Shown here: positions 9,738 to 17,779 of the stretch, one piece after another | Layout: the number at the start of each line of letters is the position of its first letter | Numbering within the stretch: position 1 is the first letter of the stretch | Assembly (NCBI GenBank): GCA_946803715.1 | Contig: CAMPET010000181.1 | Span: 83,040 to 105,033, forward strand | Length of the DNA stretch: 21,994 nt | Origin: Beroe ovata | Taxonomy: Eukaryota > Ctenophora > Nuda > Beroida > Beroidae | Reading direction: 5' to 3' | The notes under the pieces: generated by a model | Database searches by the model: none | Told to the model about the DNA's origin: nothing | What the model saw: the letters and a program-made list of their open reading frames with translations, nothing else | Translations under genes and position numbers: made by a program

Positions 9738-9916
9738 TGGCCTGATAACTTCATTTTCTCGTCGTGAAGAACTTGATTGATTCTTCTTCCACTGCTCGCT
9801 GTAAAGTTCTTATACCCGGTGCATTAATTGTACTGGGTATAAGAACTTTACAGTGGGCTGTGGAAGAGGAGACGATCAAGATTTTTATCATGACAAAATG
9901 AGTTTATTGAGACCTA
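9738..9916 (+). repeat. Long imperfect hairpin with a fully paired 25-bp core (ncRNA candidate or foldback element)
   Basis: The core arms 9799-9823 and 9829-9853 pair at all 25 positions around a 5-base loop (TTAAT), with 23 Watson-Crick and two G-U pairs. The arms begin CTGTAAAGTTCTTATACCC and end GGGTATAAGAACTTTACAG. Both wobbles are pairable only in a plus-strand transcript. Outside the core, about 60 further bases each side pair imperfectly (TCTTCTTCCAC against GTGGAAGAGGA; CTTGAT against ATCAAG; TCATTTT against AAAATGA). This could be a small-RNA precursor or a decayed foldback transposon. No promoter was identified. Confidence 0.6.
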
Positions 9917-10467
9917 CACATTTGCGAGACTGCAAGATCCAAGATAAAAGCATGCAGGTTTCTGAAGCCGGATAAGGGGCATGCAACTCCTTATCTCAAA
10001 ATCAAGGAGTATTGTGCTGGAGAATGGCAGGGATAAGCGCTGATAGGAAGTGAGTGGTGACAGACAAGGGGCTGAGGAGTTGATGGTGTGAATGAGGGTT
10101 TAAGATTTACTTGTGTTCAGTCTCCACCACCATCCACTGTGGCAGGTGAGAACTGAGTTTGTTAACAAAGAACAGTTGTGGGTGTCAAAAGAGTAAGGTC
10201 GAGACTGAACAATCTAGATAATATTGTTTTCCAAGTATAATTTATATTAAAAGCTCTCAATTATGACCTTAACAATTCACAATTGGCACCAACTGATTTC
10301 CGGTACCCCAACAGCAGAGCAGGAGATCACAGAGATTTGGATGAGGCGTCAGGGGATTAGAGTATTATTGTGGATTTTGCCAGGAGTTGGAAAGAATAAT
10401 AGTGTAACTGTCACCCCTGTCAACTCAAAAGAAATTTGACTGTTACTCGAATCAGAACAGCTACTTG
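9917..10467. other. Intergenic DNA, no gene seen
   Basis: No conserved ORF or RNA gene. A short inverted repeat (GATAAGG ... CCTTATC) lies at 9973-9997. The rest is unremarkable. Confidence 0.45.
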
Positions 10468-10535
10468 CATTCATAAATAATTCATGAATAATTCATAAAT
10501 AATTCATAAATATTTCATAAATAATTTAATATAAA
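10468..10535. repeat. AT-rich minisatellite, ~12-bp unit
   Basis: About five head-to-tail variants of ATTCATAAATA, with single-base differences (ATGAATA, AAATATT). It lies just before a GC-richer, palindrome-rich stretch. Confidence 0.85.
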
Positions 10536-10673
10536 TAAGGGCCAGGCCACAAGGGCAGAATCTCTGCAAGCCGCGCAGTGCAGAGCAAGCTGAGGTGTTC
10601 CCGCGCTGCGTGACCCAAATACTCTCCGTGGTTTCTACAACTTTTCAGTTCACTTGTCTGGCGATGCTAGACC

Positions 10674-10706
10674 GCTGATGCAAGCCGCGAAGCGGCTTGC
10701 GTCAGC
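10674..10706. repeat. Hairpin with 15-bp arms
   Basis: GCTGATGCAAGCCGC and GCGGCTTGCGTCAGC flank a GAA loop, with one mismatch. GCAAGCCGCG also occurs at 10566-10575, so part of the arm is repeated upstream. It is one of four closely spaced fold-back structures between 10674 and 11085. Confidence 0.85.
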
Positions 10707-10879
10707 AAGGAATAAGCGCAGAGAATGAGCGCAGACTTATTCTCTGTCTGAGAATAAGTTTGCGTGCGCGCGTAACGATCAAATTCTCGACAGGGTCTAT
10801 CATCGATCGACAACAGTTCACGTTCACTGAGAAGAACAGGGGCGCTCAAAATCAACGTGACAACGTGTGCACAATTTTA

Positions 10880-11003
10880 TTGCGTTTGTTGTAGGATTTC
10901 ACCCTACCCTTGCTGGCGGGATTTTATCCCTGGCAAGGCGGGGCGGCCGCGGATTGAAAATCACGCGCACCGACGGTAGGGTAAAATCCTACAATTGCGT
11001 TTG
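10880..11003. mobile_element. 106-bp MITE with 20-bp inverted ends and 9-bp target duplication
   Basis: TTGCGTTTG at 10880-10888 is repeated at 10995-11003. Between them, 10889-10908 (TTGTAGGATTTCACCCTACC) and 10975-10994 are inverted repeats matching at 19 of 20 positions. The interior holds a second fold (CTTGC ... GGGAT / ATCCC ... GCAAG). A 9-bp duplication fits Mutator-like elements best. It has no coding capacity and must have been mobilised in trans. The clear duplication and near-identical ends suggest a fairly recent insertion. Confidence 0.85.
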
Positions 11004-11043
11004 CGCCTTCATCGAAACAGTTTTTGGCCTTCGATGAAGGCGC
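11003..11043. repeat. Perfect 14-bp inverted repeat next to the MITE
   Basis: GCGCCTTCATCGAA (11003-11016) and TTCGATGAAGGCGC (11030-11043) flank a 13-base loop. An alternating GC tract and a smaller hairpin GTCAGAT-AAA-ATCTGAC (11068-11084) follow directly. Confidence 0.9.
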
Positions 11044-11084
11044 GCGCGCCGCGCGCGTGAAACAAAGGTCAGATAAAATCTGAC

Positions 11085-11411
11085 AAAAAATATAGTGCAA
11101 GTACTTGAATCCAAAGTCTTATTCATAGAGGTGTATGGGCCGTATACTGCAAACATAGCAAAATACTGGAAATCGATTTTCTAATCCATAGATTGGCCTA
11201 AGAGAAAGGGAAGAATCTAAACTGTTAATCATCAGCGGTTACTCTGATGTGAGGACCTCTCCTGTCAACTGCGATTTGGATCTAAGTATCAGCAGGTGGC
11301 AAGAGAGAAAGGAGGGGTTCTGGCCCACTGTACCCCTTGCACATGCAAATTAAATGTGCGTGTATGATGCTAATTCAATTTAACTCATTTTTGATTCTTT
11401 CTAATGATCAG
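11085..11411. other. Intergenic DNA between hairpin cluster and repeat element
   Basis: No gene, RNA gene or strong repeat was recognised on either strand. Confidence 0.45.
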
Positions 11412-11865
11412 TGCAGCATGCCCATTTGACGGGTGTTTTAGTCTATAATATTAAGGGATAAGGCACTTATTGAAAGTGGTTCTGTCGGGTACGGATAACT
11501 CAACCAAATGGAGAAGAAGTGCCGGGATTTTTTGCAAGGTGGTAGAAAAAGGATTGTGCTTCTTATGATCATCCGATATTTTTGATTTTGGTCTTTTTCT
11601 TTTGTTATTGGTGTCCGAAGTTGGAAAAAGGGTTCTGAAAAACAGCTATGCAATGTAGCAGTAATTTGCGTTGCTAGGCAACATAGGAGTTACACCTGCA
11701 TATTCATCAAAAGTGCTCACGTGCCACTGTTATTCAGTTGCTTTGTTTTGAGATGTTTCTACTTTTATGCTTACTCATTTAAAAATATTCAGATTTCTCT
11801 TATTTACTCATTTTCCGAAATTTAGTGTAGCACAATTGACGGGTGTTATAGTAGTTTATAAGGGG
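11412..11865 (-). mobile_element. ~450-bp non-autonomous element with terminal direct repeats, copy 1
   Basis: The reverse complement aligns end to end with 20451-20924. Shared landmarks, minus orientation, include AACTCCTATGTTGCCTAGCAA, split here as AACTCCTATG and CTAGCAACGC, plus CTACCACCTTGCAAAAAATC, CTCCATTTGGT and AGTGCCTTAT. The two ends carry the same ~40-bp sequence in direct orientation: 11412-11456 and 11827-11865 both contain TTGACGGGTGTT(T/A)TAGT. There is no ORF or terminal inverted repeat. It ends 85 bp before the ALG3 start codon, so it may contribute to that promoter. Its class is unknown; a TRIM-like element or satellite monomer are options. Confidence 0.7.
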
Positions 11866-11950
11866 TATATTGATACTAGACTCGGTGTGTTGACACCCAT
11901 ACTTTGAATTTGATTCAATAGAATTAACCAAAGCCACAGGAAAGTTCACG

Positions 11951-13132
11951 ATGTTGCAAAAGAAGATTAAAGATGCTTTCCAGATGAGCAAACAAATGTT
12001 ATCTGTACCAAGTAATATTAGTAGAGTTGGATTCCTGTGTTTCATGGCTGAAGTTGTGATCAATTGTTTTATTGTGGAAAAAGTGCGGTATACAGAGATT
12101 GATTGGAAAGCCTATATGAGCGAAGTAGAAGGATTTTTGAATGGAACTCTTGATTATAGTCAACTGAAGGGGGACACAGGACCACTTGTCTACCCAGCTG
12201 GATTTGTGTATTTGTTCTCTATACTTTACTTTATGACCAATCAAGGCACTAACATAAGAATGGCTCAGTATATCTTTATTGTAATCTATTTAGTCCTTTT
12301 TTTACTTCTTATCTACATTTATAAAAGAAGTGAAGCAGCACCCCCATTTATACTTCTTTTCTTTTCCTTTGCCTCATATCGTATTCATTCGATATTTGCC
12401 TTGCGGCTCTTTAATGACCCAATTGCAATGCTGTTTTTCTATATCTCAGTTTGTTTATATCTTGAACGGAAATGGTTCAGTGGCTGTATAGTTTTTAGTT
12501 TGGCTGTTTCAATCAAGATGAATATTTTGCTTTATTCTCCTGGTTTGCTTTTTGTACTGCTGATAGAGACTGGTTTGGTGAAAACGGTTTGCTGTCTTGC
12601 ATTGTGTGCTTCTGTCCAATTGGTTCTGGGAGCTCCATTCCTCCTTCATAATCCCTATGCATACATAAAGATGTCCTTTGACTTTGGAAGACAATTTTTC
12701 TTCAAGTGGACTGTTAATTATAGATTTCTTCCAGAAACTGTATTCTCATCAAGATACCTGCATATCTCCCTTTTGATGCTTCAAATTGTGCTCCTCATAA
12801 CTTTATATCATGCGAAATGGTCACAAATGAGACGGCCCTTGACTCCAAAATCAATTTTATTGATTTTATTCAGCAGTAATTTCATTGGAGTTGCTTGTGC
12901 ACGTTCGCTTCACTATCAGTTTTACATCTGGTATTATCACACCCTCCCAGCGCTATTCTTCTCGACGAAGTTGTCAACACCAGTGATAATGCTGATACTG
13001 GGCTGCATTGAACTCTGCTGGAATACCTATCCCTCTACGGCGATGAGCAGTGCTGCCCTTCACGTATGTCATGTCATCGGAATTATAGCTTTACTCTTAC
13101 CTGATGATAAGGACAAATGTAAAGAATCTTAA
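11951..13132 (+). CDS. ALG3: ALG3, Dol-P-Man:Man5GlcNAc2-PP-Dol alpha-1,3-mannosyltransferase, single exon
   Basis: ALG3 adds the first dolichol-phosphate-mannose-derived mannose to the lipid-linked N-glycan precursor in the ER lumen. The intact 393-residue frame carries the family marks: YTEIDWKAYMSEVEGFLNG (47-65), the signature DTGPLVYPAG (75-84), RLFNDP (152-157), SIKMN (187-191), GAPFLLHNPYAY (227-238), HYQFYIWYYHTLP (321-333) and ELCWNTYPST (354-363). About ten hydrophobic segments fit the polytopic ER-membrane fold. It is slightly shorter than the usual ~430-440 residues, mainly at the N-terminus and the tail. The ATG at 11951 is the first in frame and leaves room for the first luminal loop. 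The gene has no introns, whereas ALG3 is split in many animals, so it may be a retrocopy or have lost introns; no poly(A) remnant or flanking duplication was seen. Confidence 0.9.
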   Translation: MLQKKIKDAFQMSKQMLSVPSNISRVGFLCFMAEVVINCFIVEKVRYTEIDWKAYMSEVEGFLNGTLDYSQLKGDTGPLVYPAGFVYLFSILYFMTNQGTNIRMAQYIFIVIYLVLFLLLIYIYKRSEAAPPFILLFFSFASYRIHSIFALRLFNDPIAMLFFYISVCLYLERKWFSGCIVFSLAVSIKMNILLYSPGLLFVLLIETGLVKTVCCLALCASVQLVLGAPFLLHNPYAYIKMSFDFGRQFFFKWTVNYRFLPETVFSSRYLHISLLMLQIVLLITLYHAKWSQMRRPLTPKSILLILFSSNFIGVACARSLHYQFYIWYYHTLPALFFSTKLSTPVIMLILGCIELCWNTYPSTAMSSAALHVCHVIGIIALLLPDDKDKCKES

Positions 13133-13509
13133 TGAGGGTAAAAACTCATAACTCGAATTGTGATTCTGTTACGAATTTTAGCACCGGAGCTTTGGTGCTG
13201 AAATTCGTATTCTAATGCCGTTTCAACCCTACCTACTGATTCTATAACTTTTGATTGACCATTTGATTTTATGACAAGGATTGAATAATTCCATTTTAAA
13301 TTATTATTTCGATTTCATTTTGACATGGTATTAGGATGGGTTTTATGATCATATCTGATTTCTCTTTTGATTGCGAGGCCTTTTGATTTCCATAAAGAAT
13401 TATTTATTCTGATTTCAATTGAGCGTACTTATCCTTTACATGTCATTATCTCATTATGAAACTGTGAGCCGGTATACCTCACACATTTAACGATTCTGTT
13501 ATAGCAAAG
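13133..13509 (+). other. ALG3-IFT70 intergenic region
   Basis: 377 bases hold the ALG3 3' UTR with its hairpin and the IFT70 promoter. It is AT-rich, with no canonical AATAAA and no clear TATA box. Confidence 0.5.
13170..13209 (+). repeat. Hairpin 38 bases after the ALG3 stop
   Basis: TACGAATTTTAGCACC (13170-13185) and GGTGCTGAAATTCGTA (13194-13209) pair over 16 bp with one G-U pair, around an 8-base loop. It would lie in the ALG3 3' UTR as a compact stem-loop: a processing signal, small-RNA hairpin or tiny foldback repeat. Confidence 0.75.
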
Positions 13510-16500
13510 ATGGTAGTTATTGGTCGTATGGAAGAGGGTCAGTACACCCAGACGATATACAACTACATCAAACAAGGACAGTTTGTGGAGGCGATAGACT
13601 GTCTGCTGCCCGAGTATGAGAATAACAACACGTCGCGCGCAGCACTTTCCCTACTCGGGTACTGTTACTACCAGATAGGGGATTTTATCAGTGCTGCAGA
13701 CTGTTACGGGCAACTGATACAGGTAGAGAGCCATATCACCCTACTTCAAATTTCTCCTCCATTTTCCTCGACTTTTGATCCGATATTGCTATTTGCAGGT
13801 GTACCCTGAGCATGAACAGTACAAGATCTACTATGCACAGTCGCTGCAGAAGAGTTGTCAATATGAGGCAGCTATGAAGGCTACTTACACTGTGGATAAC
13901 CCCTCGGAAAAGGATAAAGTTGTCAAACTTCAGGTATTATCAGCGCGCAGATATAGCAAAAATACTTACAATTTGTGTTTTCTTACGTTAACTAATCACT
14001 CTTACGTTAACTTATCACTCTTACGTTGTTCTAGGCAGCGATAAAGTATGACGAAGACGATCTCCAAGGAGCAAAGAGCATGGTGGAGCAGTGTGCAGTT
14101 GACGATCCTGATACAGAGAACAATCTAGGTGCGTATATAGAGAATAGACATGATACTTGGATTATCCAAACCAAGAAAAGCATCCTCATCAAGACATGTT
14201 TGACACGTGTATTCCCGAGTGTATGAGACATTCCCGATTTCCTAGGGTGTCTCCTGGTCAAGGAGAAGAGGTACATGGAGGCGTGTAAGAAATTCACCGC
14301 CGCTATGAATGTGAAGGGATACCAAGCTCACCTATCGTACAACATAGCACTCTGCCACTATTACATGAAACAGTATGCACTGGCGCTGAAGAACATTGCT
14401 GATATTATTGAGCGTGGAATTCGGTGAGTAGGTATTGCTCAGTACTGGATACTGAGTAGTGCTGAGTAGTACTATTGTGTTTTGGGGGAAGAGTTGTTAT
14501 CTGCTGCTGGGTATAACAATCCCAGAGCACTAACACCCCAATTTGTGCAGAGAACACCCAGAGCTATCTGTGGGCATGCAGACGGAGGGTATTGATGTGC
14601 GAAGTGTGGGTAACTCCTCACTTCTCCACGAAACAGCCCTGGTTGAAGCGTTCAACCTGAAAGCAGCTATCGAGTACCAGCTGAAGAACTACGAGGGGGC
14701 ACAGGAAGCACTCACAGACATGCCCCCTCGCTCAGAAGAGGAGTTGGACTGTGTGACGCTTCACAATCAGGCCCTCATGAACATGGACTCTGCACCGACA
14801 GCCGGCTTCGAGAAGTTGCAGTTCTTGCTGCAGCAGAGCGAGTGTCCGCCAGAGACATTCGGCAACTTGCTCCTGCTCTACGTGAAACACCAGTACTTCG
14901 ATCAGGCAGCAGATGTGATGGCTGAAAACACTCATCTCACATTCAAGTTAGTGTTCCTTGGTTTATACGTGCTATCATTCAGAATGCACTCTTGGCTTTT
15001 TGTACGGGTGTCGCTCGGGCGCTCCAATCACACAGGCCTGTTCCGGCGTAGTGGTGTCAGNTGATTGTGTATGATGTTTCAACTGCATACCAGTCATTTA
15101 CTATTGATATCCGGTCCATTTCACACGCTTGCAATAAAGTTTTCATCACGGAAAATACAGCTCTATATCGCACCATGTCCGCAAAAACTGTTAGAAAACA
15201 ATGCCTCGCGGGCTGGCTATATATGCGGGCGCGCGGCGCGAAAATCTCCCGATCGTGGATATAAAGTGGTGTCAGCAAGTTGTGACGAATGGGTACCCAT
15301 TCGTCACACAGGCCTATTCTGACGTAGTGGTGTCAGCGCATTCCATCGCATGCATGCATTCCTACGTCACAGATATAAAGTGGTGTCAGCAAGATGTGAC
15401 GAATGGGGTACTCATTCGTCACACAGCCCTATTCTGACGTAGTGGTATCGACGAATACCGTATGTAGTATGCTTTACGCTGCATTCTATGACCCTTTGTT
15501 GAGCACGCGAATCACCATCAGAGGTGTCAGAGATTGAAAACCGAAATATGCAAACAGTCATCATGGAATACTGTTTCTCATGGTCCGCTATAAATGGGTC
15601 CTGTCCACAGGATGGACCCGTACCTGTACGAGTACCTGGACGCGGTCATTGTTCAACAGTCGTCGCCCGAGGAGGCGTTCCGCCGGTTTGACGACATTGC
15701 GAACCGGCACACGGACAACCTCCGTAAGATCACGAAGTTGGTGCAGGAGTGTCGGCAGAACAATGACGAGGATGCAGTGAAGAAAGCGGTCAATGAGTAT
15801 GACGAGGCACTGGAGAAATACATTCCTGTCTTGATGGCACAGGTACCTGATTTTCCCATTACATGGCCCAGATATAGTGACTTCTGGTGATGCACTGTAC
15901 TATTCTCACCTCCCCGTTCACTCCACTCTGAACCCATACTTTCCCACCCAGCCCTCTATCATACTCGCCCTTCTCCCTCCCCAGGCTAAGATCTACTGGG
16001 ACAAGAACAACTACAACATGGTGGAGAAGATATTCCGTAAGAGTGTGGAGTTCTGTAACGAGCACGACTCCTGGAAACTCAATGTGGCGCACGTTCTCTT
16101 CATGCAGGTATTGTATTGTCTATACTATACATCACCCATACATCACCTATACATTGTTTAGTGTATAGTGAAACTCGGCANACAGTATACATTGTATAGT
16201 TTATAGTGAAACTCAGCAAGCAAGCATTGTGAACGGTCGCTTGTGGATTTTGTCTCATCACTAGGGTGCAGCTGGCAGCAGTATGACCTCATGTTGACGT
16301 GTAATCGTTTTAAAGCTATCAAACCGCAGTCTCAATTGTGTGAATGAGTATCATGGTAGTCAAACTGATCGCACTGGCAATGAATCACGTATATCACGTT
16401 ATGCTATATGAATTATCACGTCATGATATGATAACAATGTACTTCAGGAAAACAAGTACAAGGAAGCGATTGGGTTCTACGAGCCTATCGTGAAGAAACA

Positions 16501-16573
16501 CTACGATAACATCCTTAGTGTCAGCGCTATAGTCCTAGCTAATCTGTGTGTCAGCTACATCATGACCAGTCAG
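13510..16573 (+). CDS. TTC30: IFT70 (TTC30), intraflagellar transport TPR protein, C-terminus missing
   Basis: Eight exons: 13510-13722, 13799-13933, 14035-14128, 14246-14423, 14551-14946, 15611-15842, 15985-16107 and 16448-16573. All have GT/AG borders and join in phase to give 499 residues. IFT70 is a TPR subunit of the IFT-B train that carries cargo along cilia. Highly conserved stretches are RAALSLLGYCYYQIGDF, ALKNIADIIERGIREHPELS, ALVEAFNLKAAIEYQLKNYE, LTDMPPRSEEELD, LHNQALMNMD, GFEKLQFLLQQ, KAVNEYDEALEKYIPVLMAQ, VEKIFRKSVEFCNEHDSWKL, and NVAHVLFMQENKYKEAIGFY followed by EPIVKKHYDNIL. After SYIMTSQ a donor (GTAATC) opens an intron, but no exon for the remaining ~160 residues exists before the window changes to a converging gene. 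Intron 5 (664 bp) carries a repeat cluster. The gene is broken here or the assembly is. Confidence 0.92.
13982..14027. repeat. 19-bp tandem repeat in IFT70 intron 2
   Basis: About two and a half copies of CTTACGTTAACTAATCACT lie directly before the intron's acceptor site. The pyrimidine-rich units form the 3' end of the intron. Confidence 0.85.
15012..15452. repeat. GTGGTGTCA repeat cluster in IFT70 intron 5
   Basis: Two ~83-bp units (15258-15338 and 15371-15450) lie 114 bp apart. Each reads GATATAAAGTGGTGTCAGC, then a palindrome, then CACACAGGCCTATTCTGACG (copy 2 has AGCCCT) and TAGTGGT. A partial third copy (TCACACAGGCCTGTTCCGGC, then GTAGTGGTGTCAG) at 15028-15060 abuts the N at 15061. The family matches the repeats at 5758-6096. 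No ORF belongs to it; its ORFs are shadows. Confidence 0.8.
15281..15308. repeat. Perfect 28-bp palindrome (repeat copy 1)
   Basis: TGTGACGAATGGGT is followed directly by its reverse complement ACCCATTCGTCACA. The equivalent at 15395-15423 keeps the 11-bp outer arms TGTGACGAATG / CATTCGTCACA around a changed centre. The arms are conserved and the centre is not. Confidence 0.95.
16145..16218. repeat. Direct duplication around an N in IFT70 intron 7
   Basis: TATACATTGT, TTAGTGTATAGTGAAACTC and GGCA before the N at 16181 are matched after it by TATACATTGTATAG, TTTATAGTGAAACTC and AGCA. Near-identical sequence on both sides of one N looks like two overlapping contig ends that were not merged, or two alleles placed in tandem. 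Confidence 0.7.
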
Positions 16574-17425
16574 GTAATCGCACGTTTACCTATGCTAATG
16601 GATACCCTCGGTTACAACACTGGGTAGAGTCGTCCCCTCCCAGACCTACTCACATCTCATCCCCTCCCTCACTACTCCTCCCTCGGCCTCACCCTTGTTG
16701 TATGTCCACTTCAGGTATTTGCCATTTCCCGTGTACAAAGCCAGACACAGCGATTTGTGCAACTTTTGAATATAGATGGGATATTTACAAGGTGACGGTT
16801 AAAAACGGGGGACTACACGATGCAGGCTATATCTAAAACTTGAAAAACTAAAACTCTTCCCCAATGAGTCCTTCATTTTATAATCCTCGAGTCCGTTTCC
16901 CCTTGACGTCACCCATGATGAGATCACCTCGTTCACAATCTTCTCGTTGCGTTTCAATTCTCTTATCAGCTGTCTCCAGTCTAGTCGACGCGTCTCTCTT
17001 TCTCCCGTGATGCGTTTATTCATGACCGGTTGAGATAAGCGGATGTTCCCACCGATTCTTGTGACCTGTAGATAACACTGCTTGCTGTTAAACAGTGAAC
17101 TCGATTATCCCTGATTGATGTGAGAGAGTTAGATGTTCGTTGACTCACTTATGTCATCAATTTTGTGCTTTTTGCACTCGAAGTTTATACTTCCAATTAC
17201 ACTGATTGAGGTTACAACAGATCCCCCCACCAATTTAATGAGAATTTTTCACATTTGTAAAATTCTCAAACATGAACTTGTGCTATGGTCAATCATTTCT
17301 TCCCAAAGTTAGACTCAGCTTATGATGAGTGTTACATAGTTAGAATAATCTCATTACATAATATATATGGTAAATAACAATTACGGAATTATTTCCAGTA
17401 TCATGTCTGCAATTAGTGCATTGTT
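16574..17425. other. Region where IFT70's last exons should lie, none found
   Basis: Reading all plus frames from the donor at 16574 shows no sequence like the conserved IFT70 C-terminus. A 74-codon minus ORF (17023 to 16799; includes RRLDWRQLIRELKRNEKIVN) is open and charged, and could be a terminal exon of an unknown gene. It has no recognisable family and may be chance (about 0.2 likely). Confidence 0.55.
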
Positions 17426-17701
17426 CTAATATGAACCTGGTGTGAGGCGGGTTGTTCCCGCTATGCCCACATCCAGGTTGTATATCCACCAGAGCCTGTC
17501 CAGGAGACCCCTCAGTGCGTCCCGCAGAGTTGTTTCTGCTTCCTGGAGACTGAGGTCGGCCGTCGCCTGTTCCATCCCATCTCTCCAGGAATCCACGGCA
17601 CGGTGGAACTCCCCGGCTCTGTTTTTTACATAAAACACCAGCGTCAGGGTTCTGGCCTTAGCNAGGGTATGGTCACTATGATGATAAAGAATTGAATCCA
17701 T
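17426..17701 (-). CDS. Unrecognised helical ORF, possible 3' exon
   Basis: 91 codons with a stop at its left end and an ambiguous base at 17663. After a possible acceptor (GCTNAG / GCTAAG, ~17660), the peptide reads ARTLTLVFYVKNRAGEFHRA, VDSWRDGMEQATADLSLQEA and ETTLRDALRGLLDRLWWIYN. It is amphipathic and looks coded: balanced composition and GC-rich third positions, unlike the surrounding AT-rich DNA. I recognise no family. It is not the USP catalytic domain expected downstream of the gene to its right. It may be the last exon of a different gene brought here by a misjoin, or a retrotransposed fragment. Confidence 0.35.
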   Translation of the reverse strand: MDSILYHHSDHTXAKARTLTLVFYVKNRAGEFHRAVDSWRDGMEQATADLSLQEAETTLRDALRGLLDRLWWIYNLDVGIAGTTRLTPGSY

Positions 17702-17779
17702 CGACGTCCATACCTTCTAAATTACGTTTCTACAGAAAATAACGTTTCCAGGAAAACTAAACGATTTTGGCGTCCGAAC

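Noticed and set aside
10697-10894. Overlapping ORFs on both strands near the hairpin cluster
   Set aside because: They run through palindromes and into the MITE, with no conserved features. Open frames here follow from GC-rich symmetric sequence.
15057-15437. Several ORFs in IFT70 intron 5
   Set aside because: They lie in the repeat cluster, change frame between copies and resemble no protein. The flanking IFT70 exons join in phase across them.
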